Below are positions 44,638-55,854 of a stretch of 64,000 nucleotides of DNA, in pieces. The notes beneath the pieces are model-generated. The model made no database searches and was not told the DNA's origin. It saw nothing but the letters and a program-made list of their open reading frames with translations. Source of the DNA: Streptomyces sp. NBC_01446 (GTDB lineage Bacteria > Actinomycetota > Actinomycetes > Streptomycetales > Streptomycetaceae). The DNA lies in assembly GCF_026340095.1 (NCBI RefSeq), contig NZ_JAPEPO010000001.1:4669501-4733500 (forward strand). The letters are read 5' to 3'. The position numbers and the translations under genes were made by a program. The number at the start of each line of letters is the position of its first letter. The stretch's first letter is position 1.

Positions 44638-46332
44638 ATGCATGCATATACGCGACGCAGCCTGCTCGCTGCCTCGATCGCGGCCGTCGGTTCGGCAGCC
44701 CTGTCAGCCTGTTCCGGGGCCGGTTCCGGAACCGGCCCCGCGGCTCCTCACTCCGGGTTGGCTCCTCACCCGGAGTCCGCTCCCCATCCCGAGGCCGGTT
44801 CGCACGCGCGGACCGGGATCTCGGACCACGGCGGACGCCCCTTCGTCCCCAAGGGGCCCAAGGGATACGTGAATCCGTCCGATCCCGAGGTCCTCGCTGC
44901 CGAGCGGGCCCGCAGGTCCGGCCACCTGCGCAGGTACAGGCTCACCGCCGCCGAGACGTCCCTCGACCTCGGCGGGCCGACCGTCAGGTCATGGGCGTAC
45001 GGCGACTCGCTGCCCGGCAGGGAGGTCCGCGTCACCGCGGGCGACGTCCTCGATCTCACGCTCGCCAACCACCTGCCCGTGGCGACGACCCTGCACTCGC
45101 ACGGCGTCCGTATGCGCTGCGACATGGACGGCGTACCGGGCCTGACCCAGTACCCGATCCAGCCCGGCGCGGACTTCCACTACCGCTTCGCCGTGACGCA
45201 CCCGGGCACGTACTGGATGCACTCGCATTCGGGACTGCAACTCGACCGCGGTTTGTACGCCCCGCTGATCGTCGAGGACCCCAGTGAGCCCTTGTCCTAC
45301 GACAAGGAATGGGTCGTCGTCCTCGACGACTGGGTCGACGGCGTGGGCGGCTCCACCCCGGACGACGTGCTCGCACAGCTGCACCACGGCAGCGTGCGGA
45401 TGGGTACGGACATGGGGGAGGGCGGTGAGGGTGGCGGTTCCGGTCGCGACCTGTCCGGCGGCGCGCACACCTCGGGCCGCGGCAGGCCCGCGGGCCCCGA
45501 CCGCGTCCTACGGCACTCCGGCAGCCGTCGGCTGCACAGTGTGGGCGGCAATGTCGACTACCCGTTCTACCTGGTCAACGGCCGCATCGCGCAGGCTCCT
45601 TCGGTCTTCCGGGCCCGCCCCGGGGACCGCATCCGGCTGCGCATCATCAACGCTGGGGGCGACACGGCCTTCCGGGTGGCACTGGGTGGCCACGCGATGA
45701 CGGTGACGCACACCGACGGTTACCCGGTCGAACCCATGGAGACGGACGCGCTGCTGCTCGGCATGGCCGAACGCTACGACGTGCTGATCACCGCACAGGA
45801 CGGGGTGTTCCCGCTGGTCGCGTTGGCCGAGGGCAAGGACGCGAGAGCCCTGGCCGTCCTGCGCACCGGCAGCGGGCGAGCCCCCGGGCCCGGCGTACAT
45901 CCGCAGGAGCTCGACGGCCGGATCGTGCCGGCCACGCGCCTCGTGCCCCAGGATTCCGTAGCCCTCAGCGACCGCCGACCGGACCGCGAGATGCGCATCA
46001 AGCTGACCGGCGGCATGAGGAGGTTCGACTGGGGCTTCGATCACCGGCCCTACTCCATCGAGCGACGCCGCCCGATCCGGGAGGATGAGCGGGTCCGCCT
46101 GAGCCTCATCAACACCACCGACATGTGGCACCCCGTGCACCTGCACGGCCATACCTTCGCCCTCAGTGGCATCGACGCATGCGGAGCTCGCAAGGACACC
46201 GCCTACGTGCTGCCGCACCGCAAACTCGTCGTCGATTTCCACGCCGACAACCCGGGCCTGTGGATGCTCCACTGCCACAACCAGTACCACTCCGAATCCG
46301 GGATGATGACCGTCCTCGGCTACCAGAAGTGA
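44638..46332 (+). CDS. Tat-exported multicopper oxidase
   Basis: A 564-residue multicopper oxidase. A twin-arginine signal YTRRSLLAAS (Arg6-Arg7) ends in a lipobox LSAC (Cys25), so it is probably a folded, copper-loaded lipoprotein. Copper motifs are HSHG and HSHS in the first half and HPVHLHGH and HCHNQYHSESGM at the C-terminus, giving the type 1 and trinuclear sites. A Gly/Ser/Arg-rich insert (about 260-300) separates the domains. The start has no ribosome binding site, suggesting a leaderless or near-leaderless message. Copper detoxification or phenol oxidation are usual roles. Confidence 0.9.
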   Translation: MHAYTRRSLLAASIAAVGSAALSACSGAGSGTGPAAPHSGLAPHPESAPHPEAGSHARTGISDHGGRPFVPKGPKGYVNPSDPEVLAAERARRSGHLRRYRLTAAETSLDLGGPTVRSWAYGDSLPGREVRVTAGDVLDLTLANHLPVATTLHSHGVRMRCDMDGVPGLTQYPIQPGADFHYRFAVTHPGTYWMHSHSGLQLDRGLYAPLIVEDPSEPLSYDKEWVVVLDDWVDGVGGSTPDDVLAQLHHGSVRMGTDMGEGGEGGGSGRDLSGGAHTSGRGRPAGPDRVLRHSGSRRLHSVGGNVDYPFYLVNGRIAQAPSVFRARPGDRIRLRIINAGGDTAFRVALGGHAMTVTHTDGYPVEPMETDALLLGMAERYDVLITAQDGVFPLVALAEGKDARALAVLRTGSGRAPGPGVHPQELDGRIVPATRLVPQDSVALSDRRPDREMRIKLTGGMRRFDWGFDHRPYSIERRRPIREDERVRLSLINTTDMWHPVHLHGHTFALSGIDACGARKDTAYVLPHRKLVVDFHADNPGLWMLHCHNQYHSESGMMTVLGYQK

Positions 46333-46359
46333 CGGCGCTTTCTCGGACCGCGACGCGGT

Positions 46360-47043
46360 CTAAGCCTTGCGCCGCCCGATCAGATGCGGGTTCGCCTCCA
46401 TGCCGTCCAGGCCGTGCCACGCCAGATTCACCAGGTGCGCCGCGACCTCGGCCTTCTCCGGCTTACGGGCGTCCAGCCACCACTGGCCCGTCAGAGCGAC
46501 CATGCCGACCAGCGCCTGCGCGTACAGCGGCGCCAGCTTCGGGTCGAAGCCGCGGTTCTTGAACTCGCGGCCCAGGATGTCCTCGACCTGCGTCGCGATG
46601 TCGGAGATCAGCGAGGCGAAAGAGCCCGTGGACTGCGGGATGGGGGAGTCGCGTACCAGGATGCGGAAGCCGTCCGTGTACTCCTCGATGTAGTCGAGGA
46701 GCGCGAAGGCGGCCTGCTCGCACAGTTCCCGCGGATGCCCGGCCGTCAGCGAGCCGGTCACCATGTCGAGGAGCTGGCGCATCTCACGGTCCACGACGAC
46801 CGCGTACAGGCCCTCCTTGCCGCCGAAGTGCTCGTACACCACCGGCTTGGAGACCCCGGCCTTGGCCGCGATCTCCTCCACCGACGTGCCCTCGAAGCCC
46901 TTCGCGGCGAAGAGGGTGCGACCGATCTCGAGCAGTTGCTGGCGGCGTTCCGCACCGGTCATCCGGGTGCGGCGCGCGCGCCGGGGCTTGTTGTTGCCGG
47001 CTGGGCTCGCAGTGTTCGGATCGGTCGCCACATGCTCCATCAT
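46360..47043 (-). CDS. TetR-family regulator of the desaturase operon
   Basis: A 227-residue TetR protein: a basic leader KPRRARRTRMTGAERRQQLL, then the HTH TSVEEIAAKAGVSKPVVYEHFGG. It overlaps the desaturase gene stop by 4 bp (ATGA), so it is the second gene of that operon and probably represses it in response to fatty-acid or acyl-CoA levels (inference). Candidate operators lie upstream of the desaturase gene. The gene is convergent with the multicopper oxidase, 27 bases apart. Confidence 0.9.
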   Translation of the reverse strand: MMEHVATDPNTASPAGNNKPRRARRTRMTGAERRQQLLEIGRTLFAAKGFEGTSVEEIAAKAGVSKPVVYEHFGGKEGLYAVVVDREMRQLLDMVTGSLTAGHPRELCEQAAFALLDYIEEYTDGFRILVRDSPIPQSTGSFASLISDIATQVEDILGREFKNRGFDPKLAPLYAQALVGMVALTGQWWLDARKPEKAEVAAHLVNLAWHGLDGMEANPHLIGRRKA

Positions 47044-48035
47044 GCCGCGTCAGCGGCCTGCGGCTTGCGGCGGGAGGCGATCCGCTCCTTCGACGGCCAG
47101 CGCACGTCGTGCGCCCAGCCCAGCTGCTCGAACCAGCGGATCAGCCGCGCGGACGAGTCCACCTGGCCGCGCATGACACCGTGCCGCGCCGACGTCGGGT
47201 CCGCGTGGTGCAGGTTGTGCCACGACTCGCCGCACGACAGGACCGCCAGCCACCACACGTTGCCGGACTTGTCACGCGACTTGAACGGGCGCTTGCCCAC
47301 CGCGTGGCAGATCGAGTTGATCGACCACGTGACGTGGTGCAGAAGCGCCACCCGTACCAGCGAGCCCCAGAAGAACCCGGTGAACGCGCCCCACCACGAC
47401 ATCGTCGCCAGACCGCCGATCAGCGCCGGCAGAGCCAGCGAGAGCATCGTCCAGAAAATGAACTGACGCGAGATCGCCCTTATGGCGGGATCGTTCACCA
47501 GATCGGGTGCGTACTTCTCCTGCGACGTCTGCTCCTCATCGAACATCCAGGCGATGTGCGCCCACCACAAGCCCTTCATCAGCGCGGGCAGCGTCTCGCC
47601 GAACCGCCACGGCGAGTGCGGGTCACCCTCCGCGTCGGAGAACTTGTGGTGCTTGCGGTGATCCGCCACCCAGCGCACGAGAGGACCCTCGACCGCCATC
47701 GAGCCGGCGACGGCCAACGCGATCCGCAACGGCCGCTTCGCCTTGAAGGAACCGTGCGTGAAGTACCGGTGGAAGCCGATCGTGATGCCGTGGCAGCCCA
47801 GGTAGTAGAAGAACACCATCAGGCCGAGGTCCAGCCAGCTCACACCCCAGCCCCAGGCCAGCGGCACCGCCGCGACCAGCGCCAGGAACGGGACGGTGAT
47901 GAAGAGCAGCAGCGCGAGCTGCTCCAGCGAACGCTTCTGCTCACCGCCGAGCGTGGCGGAGGGCAGCGGAGCGCCGGTCGAGTCACTCGACGACGCCTCC
48001 GGGACGTCATCGATCAGATCGGGGCTTGGTGTCAT
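47040..48035 (-). CDS. Acyl-CoA/fatty acid desaturase
   Basis: A 331-residue membrane di-iron desaturase. Three histidine boxes are visible: HRYFTH (about residue 90), HRKHH (about 127) and HNLHH (about 271), with hydrophobic helix pairs between them. It introduces a cis double bond (delta-9 type) into acyl chains, adjusting membrane fluidity. ATG 48035 follows AGGGGAC; the longer in-frame extension is Arg/Pro-rich and runs through the promoter, so it was dropped. It is co-transcribed with its TetR gene. Confidence 0.92.
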   Translation of the reverse strand: MTPSPDLIDDVPEASSSDSTGAPLPSATLGGEQKRSLEQLALLLFITVPFLALVAAVPLAWGWGVSWLDLGLMVFFYYLGCHGITIGFHRYFTHGSFKAKRPLRIALAVAGSMAVEGPLVRWVADHRKHHKFSDAEGDPHSPWRFGETLPALMKGLWWAHIAWMFDEEQTSQEKYAPDLVNDPAIRAISRQFIFWTMLSLALPALIGGLATMSWWGAFTGFFWGSLVRVALLHHVTWSINSICHAVGKRPFKSRDKSGNVWWLAVLSCGESWHNLHHADPTSARHGVMRGQVDSSARLIRWFEQLGWAHDVRWPSKERIASRRKPQAADAA

Positions 48036-48102
48036 GGGGCGTCCCCTGTGGGGTCGAGGTCGAGAACGGGGATGTGGTGCCGGGGAGTGGCACGGAGAAC
48101 TT

Positions 48103-48135
48103 TTACTACGCGTCCGTAACCTACGGCGTCGTAAG
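48103..48135. promoter_or_regulatory. Two related dyad elements upstream of the desaturase gene
   Basis: On the minus strand, TTACGACGCCGTAG (48122-48135 read in reverse) and TTACGGACGCGTAG (to 48119) are near-identical direct repeats about 16 bp apart, each a degenerate palindrome. They lie 68-100 bases upstream of the desaturase start and are good candidates for binding of the operon's TetR protein. Confidence 0.45.
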
Positions 48136-48308
48136 TATGGCAGCGCGCAGGCCAGCGGCAAGAGGCCCGGAAACGGTCCGACCGGGCGGACACCTATCCT
48201 TGGAAACGGTCGGACAGCGCGGTCCGCTCTGTATCTCCACCCGGGACTCATACCCGGATCCCGGGTTTTCCTCCCAGACGTGCTTCAACACTGCAAGGAG
48301 CCGCACCT

Positions 48309-51047
<2,739 letters not shown>

Positions 51048-51078
51048 TCACTCCGACGGGACGATGGATGACGGCAGT

Positions 51079-51534
51079 TCACCAGGTGAGCGTCGCGAAC
51101 GCGACACTCAGCAACGCGATCCCGGTGGCTGCCGTCACCCATGCCCAGCGCGTCAGACGCAGCCCGCCCGCGATCACCACGGCGGCCAGCAGCAGCGCAC
51201 CGCCCAGCGGGACCCACGCGTGGAAGAACCCCGCAGCACCCGTGCGCACCACCTCGCCCGTGCCGGGCTTCACCACCACGGGGATACGCGCGCCCTTCTT
51301 CTCCGCGATCGACCGGGCGATGACGACGCGGTCGCGGGGCTGCGAACCCGGCGACAGGGGCGCGTAAGGGCCGGTGCACGTGTCGTCGGTGCACCGCGTC
51401 ACCGTCATCGTGCCGCGCTCACGGCCCTTGGTGAGCATCACGTGCTGAGCCGACGCCCAGGATGCCCGGACGCCGGCGATCAGGATCAGCAGGGCCACGA
51501 CCGTCATCGCGGCCCGCCGGGTGTACGAGAGCAT
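51079..51534 (-). CDS. Membrane protein, unknown function
   Basis: A 151-residue protein: one N-terminal hydrophobic segment (AMTVVALLILIAGVRAS), an extracytoplasmic domain of about 75 residues with two cysteines (TRCTDDTCTG), then two C-terminal helices (VPLGGALLLAAVVIAGGL and WVTAATGIALLSVAFATL). The pattern resembles DUF3592-like membrane proteins but I cannot assign it. It is convergent with ppc, 31 bases apart. Confidence 0.75.
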   Translation of the reverse strand: MLSYTRRAAMTVVALLILIAGVRASWASAQHVMLTKGRERGTMTVTRCTDDTCTGPYAPLSPGSQPRDRVVIARSIAEKKGARIPVVVKPGTGEVVRTGAAGFFHAWVPLGGALLLAAVVIAGGLRLTRWAWVTAATGIALLSVAFATLTW

Positions 51535-51629
51535 GGCGGCGATCCTTGGCCATGGCCCCGCGAAGAGTCAAGAAGAGCCGGCCGGCCCCGGGCGAGATGC
51601 CCCGTGACCTGTCGAGATGCCCGGTGAAC

Positions 51630-52226
51630 TCAGGAGTTGTACGCGCTCTGCGCCCGCTCCAGGCCCTCCGTGACCAGACACTCCACCGAGTCCGCCGCCC
51701 GGTCCACCAGGTAGTCCAGCTCCTTGCGCTCCGTCGACGAGAAGTCCTTCAGAACGAAGTCCGCGACCTGCATACGCCCCGGCGGACGCCCGATCCCGAA
51801 CCGCACCCGGTGATAGTCCGCACCCATCGACTTCGTGATCGACTTCAGACCGTTGTGCCCGTTGTCGCCACCGCCCACCTTCAGCCGCATCGTCCCGTAG
51901 TCGATGTCCAGCTCGTCATGGATCGCCACGATATTGCCGACCGGCACCTTGTAGAAGTCCCGCAGACCCGTCACCGGACCACCCGACACGTTCATGAACG
52001 ACATCGGCTTCGCCAGGATCACCCGGCGGTTCTGCGGACCCGGCGCACCGATCCGCCCCTCAAGGACCTGCGCCTGCGCCTTGCCGGCCCGTTTGAACTT
52101 GCCGCCGATCCGCTCCGCGAGCAGATCGGCCACCATGAAGCCCACGTTGTGCCGGTTCATCGCGTACTCGGGCCCGGGGTTCCCGAGACCCACGATGAGC
52201 CAGGGGGCAGTGGCATCGGTCGTCAT
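51630..52226 (-). CDS. pth: Peptidyl-tRNA hydrolase
   Basis: A 198-residue Pth enzyme: WLIVGLGNPGPEYAMNRHNV contains the catalytic His, with KPMSFMNVSG, HDELDID and GGGDNGHNGLKSI following. It releases tRNA from peptidyl-tRNA that falls off ribosomes. It lies downstream of rplY, an order conserved in many bacteria, but a strong hairpin separates them. Confidence 0.96.
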   Translation of the reverse strand: MTTDATAPWLIVGLGNPGPEYAMNRHNVGFMVADLLAERIGGKFKRAGKAQAQVLEGRIGAPGPQNRRVILAKPMSFMNVSGGPVTGLRDFYKVPVGNIVAIHDELDIDYGTMRLKVGGGDNGHNGLKSITKSMGADYHRVRFGIGRPPGRMQVADFVLKDFSSTERKELDYLVDRAADSVECLVTEGLERAQSAYNS

Positions 52227-52273
52227 CGGGACCGCGTCTCCTCACGTACAACAGACGGACACGAACATGAAAA

Positions 52274-52308
52274 ACGGGGTGGCGGGCCGCAGTGGCCCGC
52301 CACCCCGT
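52274..52308 (-). terminator. Intrinsic terminator of rplY
   Basis: Perfect 15-bp arms (acggggtggcgggcc, 52274-52288, and 52294-52308) with a 5-base loop. On the minus strand the stem is followed by a run of T, giving a classical intrinsic terminator just after the rplY stop. Confidence 0.85.
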
Positions 52309-52325
52309 CAAGCAGAGCGTACGGC

Positions 52326-52919
52326 TCAGGCCTCGGCGCCCTCGGCCTCGGCGGACTCCGCAGCCGGCTCCTCGGCCTGCGCGGCCAGGATCTGGATGAC
52401 GACGGCGTCGGGGTCCGTGACCAGGGTCGTACCGGCCGGCAGCGGGACGTCCTTGGCGTGGATGGCGTCGCCGCCCTCCAGGCCCGCGATCGACACGGTG
52501 ACGGAGGTCGGGATGTGCGTGGCCTCGGTCTCGACGGACAGCGTGTTCAGCACGTTCTCGACGAGGAAGCTGCCCGGGGCCAGGTCGCCCTCGGTCTCGA
52601 CCGCAACCTCGACCGTGACCTTCTCGCCGCGCTTGACGGTCAGCAGGTCGACGTGGACCAGGTAACCCTTGATGGCGTCACGCTGGACGGCCTTCGGGAT
52701 CGCCAGCTCGGTCTTGCCGTCGACGTCCAGCGACAGCAGGACATTCGCGGTACGCAGGGCGAGCAGCAGCTCGTGGCCCGGCAGCGTCACGTGAACCGGC
52801 TCGGCGCCGTGACCGTAGATGACACCGGGAACCTTGTTCTCACGGCGGATGGCGCGGGAAGCACCCTTGCCGAACTCGGTACGGACCTCGGCGGCAAGCT
52901 TGATCTCAGCCATGTGCAC
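52326..52919 (-). CDS. rplY: 50S ribosomal protein L25 / general stress protein Ctc
   Basis: A 197-residue two-domain L25 of the TL5/Ctc type: an N-terminal 5S rRNA-binding domain (AEVRTEFGKGASRAIRREN, VPGVIYGHG) and a C-terminal TL5_C beta domain, ending in an acidic Ala/Glu tail (EEPAAESAEAEGAEA). It binds 5S rRNA. AGGAG precedes the ATG by about 5 bases. It lies between prs and pth as in many Gram-positive bacteria. Confidence 0.95.
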   Translation of the reverse strand: MHMAEIKLAAEVRTEFGKGASRAIRRENKVPGVIYGHGAEPVHVTLPGHELLLALRTANVLLSLDVDGKTELAIPKAVQRDAIKGYLVHVDLLTVKRGEKVTVEVAVETEGDLAPGSFLVENVLNTLSVETEATHIPTSVTVSIAGLEGGDAIHAKDVPLPAGTTLVTDPDAVVIQILAAQAEEPAAESAEAEGAEA

Positions 52920-52994
52920 TCCTCGTAGAAAAGGGGAAAGGTGGTCACCCGGCCACGAACGGGCCTGCTACGAAGAGCGCGTCGATAACGGACC

Positions 52995-53014
52995 GCCGCA
53001 CACAACAGTGCGGC
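52995..53014 (-). terminator. Small hairpin between prs and rplY
   Basis: gccgcac-acaaca-gtgcggc forms a 7-bp stem with a 6-base loop in the 173-base gap. It may partly terminate or attenuate prs transcription before rplY; no T tract follows. Confidence 0.4.
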
Positions 53015-53092
53015 CTCCCTCGCCGAGCAACTCCGTGAGTCTACCCGGCGGGAAGGCCGCCCCAAAATCGATCTAGAAGAGCCGCAGCGCGA

Positions 53093-54070
53093 CTACGCCT
53101 GCTCCTCGAACAGGCTCGTCACCGAACCGTCCTCGAAGACCTCACGCACCGCACGCGCGATCGTCGGCGCGATCGACAGCACCGTGATCTTGTCCAGCTC
53201 CAGCTCACCCGGCGTCGGCAGCGTGTCCGTGAAGACGAACTCGCTCACCTTCGAGTTCTTCAGACGGTCCGCCGCCGGACCCGAAAGCACACCGTGCGTC
53301 GCCGTCACGATGACGTCCTCCGCACCATGCGCGAACAGCGCGTCCGCCGCGGCACAGATCGTGCCACCCGTGTCGATCATGTCGTCGACCAGGACACACA
53401 CGCGGCCCTTCACATCCCCGACGACCTCGTGCACGGTGACCTGGTTCGCCACGTCCTTGTCACGACGCTTGTGCACGATCGCCAGCGGCGCGCCGAGACG
53501 GTCGCACCAGCGGTCGGCGACACGCACGCGGCCGGCGTCGGGAGAGACGACGGTCAGCTTGTCGCGGTCGACCTTCGCCCCCACGTAGTCCGCCAGGATC
53601 GGCAGCGCGAACAGGTGGTCGACCGGGCCGTCGAAGAAGCCCTGGATCTGGTCCGTGTGCAGATCCACCGTCAGAATGCGGTCCGCACCCGCCGTCTTCA
53701 TCAGGTCCGCCACCAGACGCGCCGAAATCGGTTCACGTCCACGGTGCTTCTTGTCCTGACGGGCGTAACCGTAGAACGGCACAATCACCGTGATGGAGCG
53801 GGCCGACGCACGCTTCAGCGCGTCGATCATGATGAGCTGCTCCATGATCCACTTGTTGATCGGAGCAGTGTGGCTCTGGATCAGGAAGCAGTCGGCGCCG
53901 CGGGCGGACTCCTGATAGCGAACGTAGATCTCGCCGTTGGCGAAATCGAATGCCTTGGTCGGAACGATCCCGACACCGAGAGCATGCGCGACCTCCTCGG
54001 CAAGCTCGGGGTGGGCGCGGCCGGAGAAGAGCATCAGTTTCTTCTCGCCGGTCGTCTTGATCCCGCTCAC
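53093..54070 (-). CDS. prs: Ribose-phosphate pyrophosphokinase
   Basis: A 325-residue class I PRPP synthetase: LFSGRAHPELAEEVA, FANGEIYVRYQESARGAD, YGYARQDKKH, the flexible loop region KRRDKD and the PRPP loop VLVDDMIDTGGT. It makes PRPP for nucleotides, His and Trp. The start is GTG. It follows glmU with 119 bases between them, an arrangement conserved across Gram-positive bacteria. Confidence 0.96.
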   Translation of the reverse strand: MSGIKTTGEKKLMLFSGRAHPELAEEVAHALGVGIVPTKAFDFANGEIYVRYQESARGADCFLIQSHTAPINKWIMEQLIMIDALKRASARSITVIVPFYGYARQDKKHRGREPISARLVADLMKTAGADRILTVDLHTDQIQGFFDGPVDHLFALPILADYVGAKVDRDKLTVVSPDAGRVRVADRWCDRLGAPLAIVHKRRDKDVANQVTVHEVVGDVKGRVCVLVDDMIDTGGTICAAADALFAHGAEDVIVTATHGVLSGPAADRLKNSKVSEFVFTDTLPTPGELELDKITVLSIAPTIARAVREVFEDGSVTSLFEEQA

Positions 54071-54189
54071 AGCACTTGTCTCCTCAGACGCGTTCTTCCG
54101 CCGCTGCGCCCGCTCGTCCCATTAGCAGCGAGGCAGCCGAATCGTGTGCACCTATCACGGTACGCCGTGTCGGACGCAACTGTTTCCGG

Positions 54190-55638
54190 TCAGCCTTCGC
54201 TGCCGGCCTCCCGGGACGCCTCCTCAGCCGCCTTCGCAGCCGCACTCCCCGGACGCTTACGGGCCACCCAACCCTCGATATTCCGCTGCTGGCCACGGGC
54301 CACGGCCAGCGAACCCGCCGGCACATCCTTCGTGATCACAGACCCCGCAGCGGTGTACGCACCGTCCCCGACCGTGACAGGCGCCACAAACATGTTGTCC
54401 GAACCCGTCTTGCAATGCGACCCGACAGTCGTGTGGTGCTTGCTCTCACCGTCGTAGTTCACGAACACACTCGCGGCACCGATGTTCGTGAAGTCACCGA
54501 TCGTCGCGTCCCCCACGTACGACAGATGCGGCACCTTCGTACCCTCACCGATCGTCGAGTTCTTCGTCTCCACATACGTACCGATCTTGGACCTCACGCC
54601 CAGCCGCGTACCCGGCCGCAGATACGCGAACGGACCCACCGACGCGCCCTCGCCCACCTCGGCACCGTCCGCCACCGTGTTGTCGACCCGCGCCCCCGCA
54701 CCGACCTTCGTGTCCCTCAGCCGCGTGTTCGGCCCCACCTCGGCACCCTCACCCAGCCACGACTCACCCAGGAGCTGCGTACCCGGATGCACGATCGCGT
54801 CCCGCTCGAACCCCACCGTCACATCGACCCACGTCGACGCCGGATCCACGATCGTCACGCCCGCGAGCATCGCCCGCTCGACGAGGCGCTCGTTCAGCGT
54901 CCGACGCGCCTCCGCCAACTGCACACGGTTGTTGATACCCGCGATCTCACGGTGATCCGCCGCCACCGAAGCACCCACACGGTGCCCGGCCTCCCGCAGA
55001 ATCCCCAGCACATCCGTCAGGTACTCCTCGCCCTGACTGTTGTCCGTACGCACCTTGCCCAGCGCATCCGCCAGCAGCGCACCGTCGAACGCGAACACAC
55101 CCGAGTTGATCTCACGAATCGCATGCTGCGACTCACTCGCGTCCTTGTGCTCGACGATCGCCGTCACCGCACCCGACGCACCGTCCCGCACGATCCGGCC
55201 GTAACCGGTCGCATCCGGAACCTCCGCCGTCAGCACCGTCACCGCATTGCCGTCACCGGTGTGAGTCGCCGACAGGTGCTTCAGCGTCTCGCCGGTCAGC
55301 AGCGGCGTGTCACCGCACACCACGATCACCGTGCCGTCGACAGCGCCACCGAGCTCCTCGAGCCCCATGCGCACGGCATGCCCCGTGCCGTTCTGCTGCT
55401 CCTGCACGGCGGTACGGGCGTCCGGATCGATCCCGGCGAGGTGCTCACGCACCCGGTCCCGCTCGTGACCCACGACGACGACCAGGTTCTCGGGGCTCAA
55501 CTCCCGTGCGGCGGCGAGCACATGCCCGACGAGGGAGCGACCACTGATCTCGTGCAGGACTTTGGGTGTGGCCGACTTCATACGGGTGCCCTCACCCGCT
55601 GCAAGAACGACGACGGCGGCCGGGCAATTGGCGCTCAC
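54190..55638 (-). CDS. glmU: Bifunctional UDP-N-acetylglucosamine pyrophosphorylase / glucosamine-1-phosphate acetyltransferase
   Basis: A 482-residue two-domain enzyme. The N-terminal nucleotidyltransferase has VVLAAGEGTRMKSATPKVLH and GDTPLLTGETL; the C-terminal left-handed beta-helix has many hexapeptide repeats (VGPNTRLRDTKVGAGARVDN-like) and SKHHTTVGSHCKTGSDNMFV near the active site. It makes UDP-GlcNAc for the cell wall. GTG 55638 follows AAGGG at about 7 bases; longer starts run through the tRNA region. The C-terminal about 20 residues are Ala/Glu-rich. Confidence 0.96.
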   Translation of the reverse strand: MSANCPAAVVVLAAGEGTRMKSATPKVLHEISGRSLVGHVLAAARELSPENLVVVVGHERDRVREHLAGIDPDARTAVQEQQNGTGHAVRMGLEELGGAVDGTVIVVCGDTPLLTGETLKHLSATHTGDGNAVTVLTAEVPDATGYGRIVRDGASGAVTAIVEHKDASESQHAIREINSGVFAFDGALLADALGKVRTDNSQGEEYLTDVLGILREAGHRVGASVAADHREIAGINNRVQLAEARRTLNERLVERAMLAGVTIVDPASTWVDVTVGFERDAIVHPGTQLLGESWLGEGAEVGPNTRLRDTKVGAGARVDNTVADGAEVGEGASVGPFAYLRPGTRLGVRSKIGTYVETKNSTIGEGTKVPHLSYVGDATIGDFTNIGAASVFVNYDGESKHHTTVGSHCKTGSDNMFVAPVTVGDGAYTAAGSVITKDVPAGSLAVARGQQRNIEGWVARKRPGSAAAKAAEEASREAGSEG

Positions 55639-55756
55639 GGGTGGCCCTTCGGCTTCGGATGCTGTGTGGGGTGGACATCCGCAGGATACCGGGGCGTTGT
55701 GGGCGCGAAATGGGGGCGGGTTTTCCCGGCCCGTCGGGCCGCGCCACGTTGTGAGC

Positions 55757-55827
55757 TCCCCCGCCAGGACTTGAACCCGGACAGATGGCACCAAAAGCCA
55801 CAGTGCTGCCAATTACACCACGGGGGA
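55757..55827 (-). tRNA. tRNA-Gln (anticodon UUG)
   Basis: The reverse strand folds as a full cloverleaf: acceptor tcccccg/cggggga, D arm gtgtaattggcagcac, anticodon stem gtggc/gccat with loop ttttggt (anticodon TTG) and T arm ccggg-ttcaagt-cctgg. It is 71 bases and lacks an encoded CCA, as is common in Streptomyces. It lies 118 bases upstream of glmU on the same strand. Confidence 0.93.
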
Positions 55828-55854
55828 TGGAAACGGCCTAAGTCGGACATTTCG

